A DNA stretch of 64,000 bases. It comes from Caulobacter sp. (GTDB lineage: Bacteria > Pseudomonadota > Alphaproteobacteria > Caulobacterales > Caulobacteraceae). A model generated the notes under the pieces. The model was not told where the DNA came from. It made no database searches and worked only from the letters and a program-made list of their open reading frames with translations. Each line of letters starts with the position of its first letter. The stretch's first letter is position 1. The position numbers and the translations under genes were made by a program. Location: positions 1-64,000 of the forward strand of contig JARWZW010000019.1 of NCBI GenBank assembly GCA_029866155.1, given 5' to 3'. Below are positions 59,854 through 64,000 of this stretch, in pieces.

Positions 59854-60225
59854 ATGGACAAACTGGTTCGCACCTTCTGCCTGACGCTTGTCGTCGCCCT
59901 GATGGCGTCGATGATGGTTCACGCGCCGTCGGAAGCGCGCGATCAGGCCGAGCACATGGCCGACCAGATCGCCGAACTGCACGGGGTCGACATCCAGGGC
60001 CATATGCATCCGGACTGTTCTGAAAAGACCAGCGAGCCGACGCAGGGGCATCATCATCACAGCGGCAGCGACAGCCATTCCGCCGCCGTCCCTGAAAGAT
60101 CGGCCCTGGTCCTGGCCGTCGCCGGGGCGCGGGCGACCCTGCGCTGGCCGAATGACGCGATGTTGAGCGGTCTGCCCAGTCCTGGACCCGACCAACCTCC
60201 CAAACGGACGCTGACGGTCATCTGA
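59854..60225 (+). CDS. His-rich small periplasmic protein of the czc operon (CzcI-like)
   Basis: 123 residues. MDKLVRTFCLTLVVALMASM is a signal peptide. A His-rich middle part (QGHHHHSGSDSHSAAV) and HMHPDCSEK can bind metal. The end LVLAVAGARATLRWPNDAML is like small CzcI-type or DUF-related proteins found just before czcC. It probably buffers or senses periplasmic metal. The 47-base gap to czcC and shared strand put it in the same operon. The ATG at 59854 follows GGGACG. Confidence 0.7.
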   Translation: MDKLVRTFCLTLVVALMASMMVHAPSEARDQAEHMADQIAELHGVDIQGHMHPDCSEKTSEPTQGHHHHSGSDSHSAAVPERSALVLAVAGARATLRWPNDAMLSGLPSPGPDQPPKRTLTVI

Positions 60226-60271
60226 ACCGGCGCGGTCGATCGACCGCGCGCGTCCTTTTCCGGAGACTCCC

Positions 60272-61590
60272 TTGAAGATTCCTGTCTCCGGCCTGGCCGG
60301 ACGGTGGGCGCAGGCCGCTGCCGCGTCTGTGCTCGCCATCGCTACCTGCACGGCCGTGCCGGGTGATCCTGCCCTTGCCCAGGCGCCGAAAGCGTCTGCC
60401 GAGGCGACGCTTCCCGTCCTGACCCTGGCCCAGGCCCTTGGCCGGGCCGCACAGGCCGATCCCGGCCTGGCCGGCGCCGAGGCCCGCGCCCGCGCCGCCG
60501 AAGCGGGGGTCCGGCAGGCGGACCTGCGGCCGAACCCGACGCTGGGCCTGGGTGTCGAGAACCTGCCGTCGATCGGCGGGGGCGGACTGGCCGATCGCAC
60601 CGAAGTTCGCCTGACCTACGCCCAGGAGTGGGAGCGGGGTGGCGACCGGTTTGCCCGGACCGGAAGAGCGCGCAGCGAAGCCGGGCTGGTCGCCGCCGAG
60701 GCGCGCGTCGCGCGGCTGGACCGACTGGAAAAGGCTCAGCTGGCCTATGTCGAGCTGTTGGTCGCCGAGGCCCAGCGGGACGTGGCGCAACAGCGGCTTG
60801 CGCTGGCGGAGCGCGCCTTTGCCGAGACGTCGCGCCGGGTGGCGGCCGCCCGTGATCCGCTGTTCGCCGGGTCGCGGGCCGAGGCCGAGCTCGTCCAGGC
60901 CCAGATCGACAGGGATCGGGCGGAAACCGGACTGCGGCTCGCGCGGGTGGTTCTGGCCAAGTTCTGGGACGGCAGGGTGGACTTCACCGTCTTTGCGGAG
61001 GCGCTCTACGACACCTCGGCATCACGGCAGGATGTCGGCGAGATCGCATCGGCGGACCTGATGGTGTTCGATTCGAGACGAAATCTTTCCCTGGCCGATG
61101 CGGCCATCCAGCGCGCCGCCGCCATCCCCAACGCGTCGGTCGAGGTTGGCGTTCTGCATCAATGGGACAGCGGCGGCGTCGGACTGATCGTCGGGGGCTC
61201 CATTCCACTTCAGCGCTACGACCGTAACCAGGGGGCCATAGAGCGGGCCGAGGCCCTGGCGACGGCGGCGACAGCGGACCGCGCCGCCTTCCTGCTCGAG
61301 AAGGATCGGGACGTGGCCCGACTTCAGGTCGACATCGCTGCCCGGGCCAGTGAGGCCCGTCGATTGCGGGAGGACGCCCTGCTCCTGGCTGACCGGGCGG
61401 TGGGCGAGGTCGAGGCTGGATTTGCCAGGGGCGGGTTCAGCTACAACGACGTCGTCGCCGCCCATCGTGCGCTTCTGGATCTGCGGCTCCGCCTCATCCA
61501 GGTGCTTTCGGAACTCCACCGGGACGTCGCCCGCCGCGATCGACTGACCGGCGTCCATGACCCCCTGATCCAGCAAAAAGAGGCCAGCCG

Positions 61591-61594
<4 letters not shown>
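60272..61594 (+). CDS. czcC: CzcC-type TolC outer-membrane channel
   Basis: 440 residues, TolC family. It begins at TTG with GGAG 8 bases before: LKIPVSGLAGRWAQAAAASV then a signal region to ALAQAP. The first repeat has TLAQALGRAAQADPGLAGAE and ARAAEAGVRQADLRPNPTLG (heptad coiled coil); AYVELLVAEAQRDVAQQRLA and DVVAAHRALLDLRLRLIQVL belong to the second. It forms the outer-membrane channel of a tripartite metal efflux pump with CzcB and CzcA. Its stop overlaps czcB by four bases. Confidence 0.88.

Positions 61595-64000
<2,406 letters not shown>

Overview
The window is high-GC alphaproteobacterial chromosome, almost certainly Caulobacterales (Caulobacter, Phenylobacterium or a close relative). 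The strongest evidence is an essentially canonical CtrA cell-cycle regulator at 11714-12412, ending in the Ala-Ala tail seen in Caulobacter CtrA, with a dense cluster of GANTC (CcrM) sites upstream. CtrA-like TTAA boxes occur at other promoters, and the window also holds a TonB receptor, PHB genes and an EipA homologue. No rRNA, CRISPR array or intact transposase gene was seen.

Left part (1-19 kb): an M28 peptidase start, a MAPEG membrane protein, a small ATPase and a large RTX-type secreted protein. Next come a divergent Lrp regulator/methionine gamma-lyase pair, a siderophore TonB receptor and a frameshifted prolyl oligopeptidase. ctrA, HMG-CoA lyase coupled to a GT39 glycosyltransferase, a winged-helix regulator and a GT2 glycosyltransferase follow.

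Middle (19-51 kb): mostly housekeeping. It includes the PHB module (phaR divergent from phaA-phaB), gloB, a PII protein, mtnP, two dienelactone-hydrolase-like genes with a TetR regulator, a sirtuin and ychF-pth-rplY. prs, eipA, a CtrA-linked envelope gene, pheS-X-pheT and rpmI-rplT follow, and then esterase, SIMPL, acyltransferase and sterol-desaturase genes. Several non-essential genes here are broken by single-base or small indels (30386-31263, 34034-34777), while the essential genes around them are intact.

Right part (51.9-59.9 kb): an accessory block begins just after a CAT-anticodon tRNA. It holds a FitAB-type toxin-antitoxin pair flanked by two ~250 bp direct repeats that are about 95% identical; a diverged third copy lies at 15.6 kb. 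An Mrr-type endonuclease and two truncated phage-virion-like genes follow. Between the phage fragments lies a cassette-like row of four small genes, three of them single-gene segments bounded by 55-bp direct repeats with palindromic ends. I consider this row and the repeat-flanked TA module the least explained features. The window closes with a czc-type heavy-metal efflux operon whose czcA runs off the end.
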